Of a stretch of 5,463 nt of DNA, positions 5,388 to 5,463 are shown piece after piece. Under the pieces are notes generated by a model. The model was not told the DNA's origin and searched no databases. It worked only from the letters and a program-made list of their open reading frames with translations. Location of the stretch: NCBI GenBank assembly GCA_018241985.1, contig JAFECV010000171.1:1-5463 (forward strand). The letters are read 5' to 3'. The stretch is from Pseudomonadota bacterium. GTDB taxonomy: Bacteria; Pseudomonadota; Gammaproteobacteria; Burkholderiales; Burkholderiaceae_C. How positions within the stretch are numbered: the stretch's first letter is position 1; the number at the start of each line of letters is the position of its first letter. The position numbers and the translations under genes were made by a program.

Positions 5388-5463
5388 TCAGGATTCACCC
5401 CACCCTGCGCCGGATCGCCACCAGCGGTCGTGACGGACGTTCGCCACGAGCGCCATCAGCATC
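5388..5463 (-). CDS. Possible 3' end of a converging gene, cut by the window edge
   Basis: A minus-strand frame runs from the right edge to a TGA at 5390-5388, ending in residues like MLMALVANVRHDRW followed by WRSGAGWGES. Most of its codons (19 of 24) end in G or C, a better bias than the other open minus-strand frame here, so it may be the C-terminus of a real gene. I do not recognise the family. The ATG codons near the edge could be internal residues or a start. The evidence is weak because only about 25 codons are visible and GC-rich DNA gives long chance frames. Confidence 0.3.
   Translation of the reverse strand, partial: MLMALVANVRHDRWWRSGAGWGES

Noticed and set aside
1..5463. CRISPR array, tRNA, rRNA, insertion sequence or phage genes
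   Set aside because: Reading both strands showed no spaced direct repeats of array type, no cloverleaf-like or rRNA-like sequence and no transposase or integrase motifs.

Overview
The window looks like chromosomal DNA of a high-GC betaproteobacterium, most likely order Burkholderiales. This is inferred from strong G/C preference at third codon positions, the style of the proteins, and a short A+T-richer sequence that resembles an interspersed repeat I associate with Comamonadaceae genomes. No database search was possible, so the placement is from recognition only. There is no sign of phage, transposase, CRISPR array, tRNA or rRNA.

Layout, left to right. The left edge (1-54) probably holds the first 18 codons of a minus-strand gene cut by the window. 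A 59-base divergent gap follows, then a plus-strand gene (114-1319) for a membrane protein with about seven helices and a C-terminal GGDEF-like domain that has lost its signature motif. It converges, across a 43-base gap, on a three-gene minus-strand cluster read from right to left: a hypoxanthine (deoxyinosine) DNA glycosylase (4507-3968), a spermidine-synthase-like SAM-fold protein (3929-3159), and a GspE/PulE/PilB-type secretion ATPase (3162-1363). The last two overlap by ATGA, and the first two are about 38 bases apart, so co-transcription is likely. A plus-strand MscS-family mechanosensitive channel gene (4547-5356) diverges from the glycosylase across 39 bases. The right edge may hold the 3' end of a converging minus-strand gene (5388-5463).

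How the genes relate. The glycosylase (DNA repair), the SAM-fold protein and the ATPase have no obvious common pathway, yet their spacing suggests one transcription unit. The ATPase has every catalytic motif of its class, but no pilin, secretin or platform-protein gene lies nearby, so it is an orphan that must work with partners elsewhere or do something else. Its N-terminus has a weak likeness to the c-di-GMP-binding MshEN domain, and its convergent neighbour is a catalytically dead GGDEF-like protein. A link through c-di-GMP is a speculation worth testing.

Most unusual points: an A+T-richer, hairpin-forming repeat-like segment lying in frame inside the glycosylase gene; a 'spermidine synthase' lacking the usual aminopropyltransferase motifs; the degenerate GGDEF protein with a possibly leaderless start; and non-canonical pore-lining residues in the MscS homologue. 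I see no convincing new multi-gene defence or mobile system.
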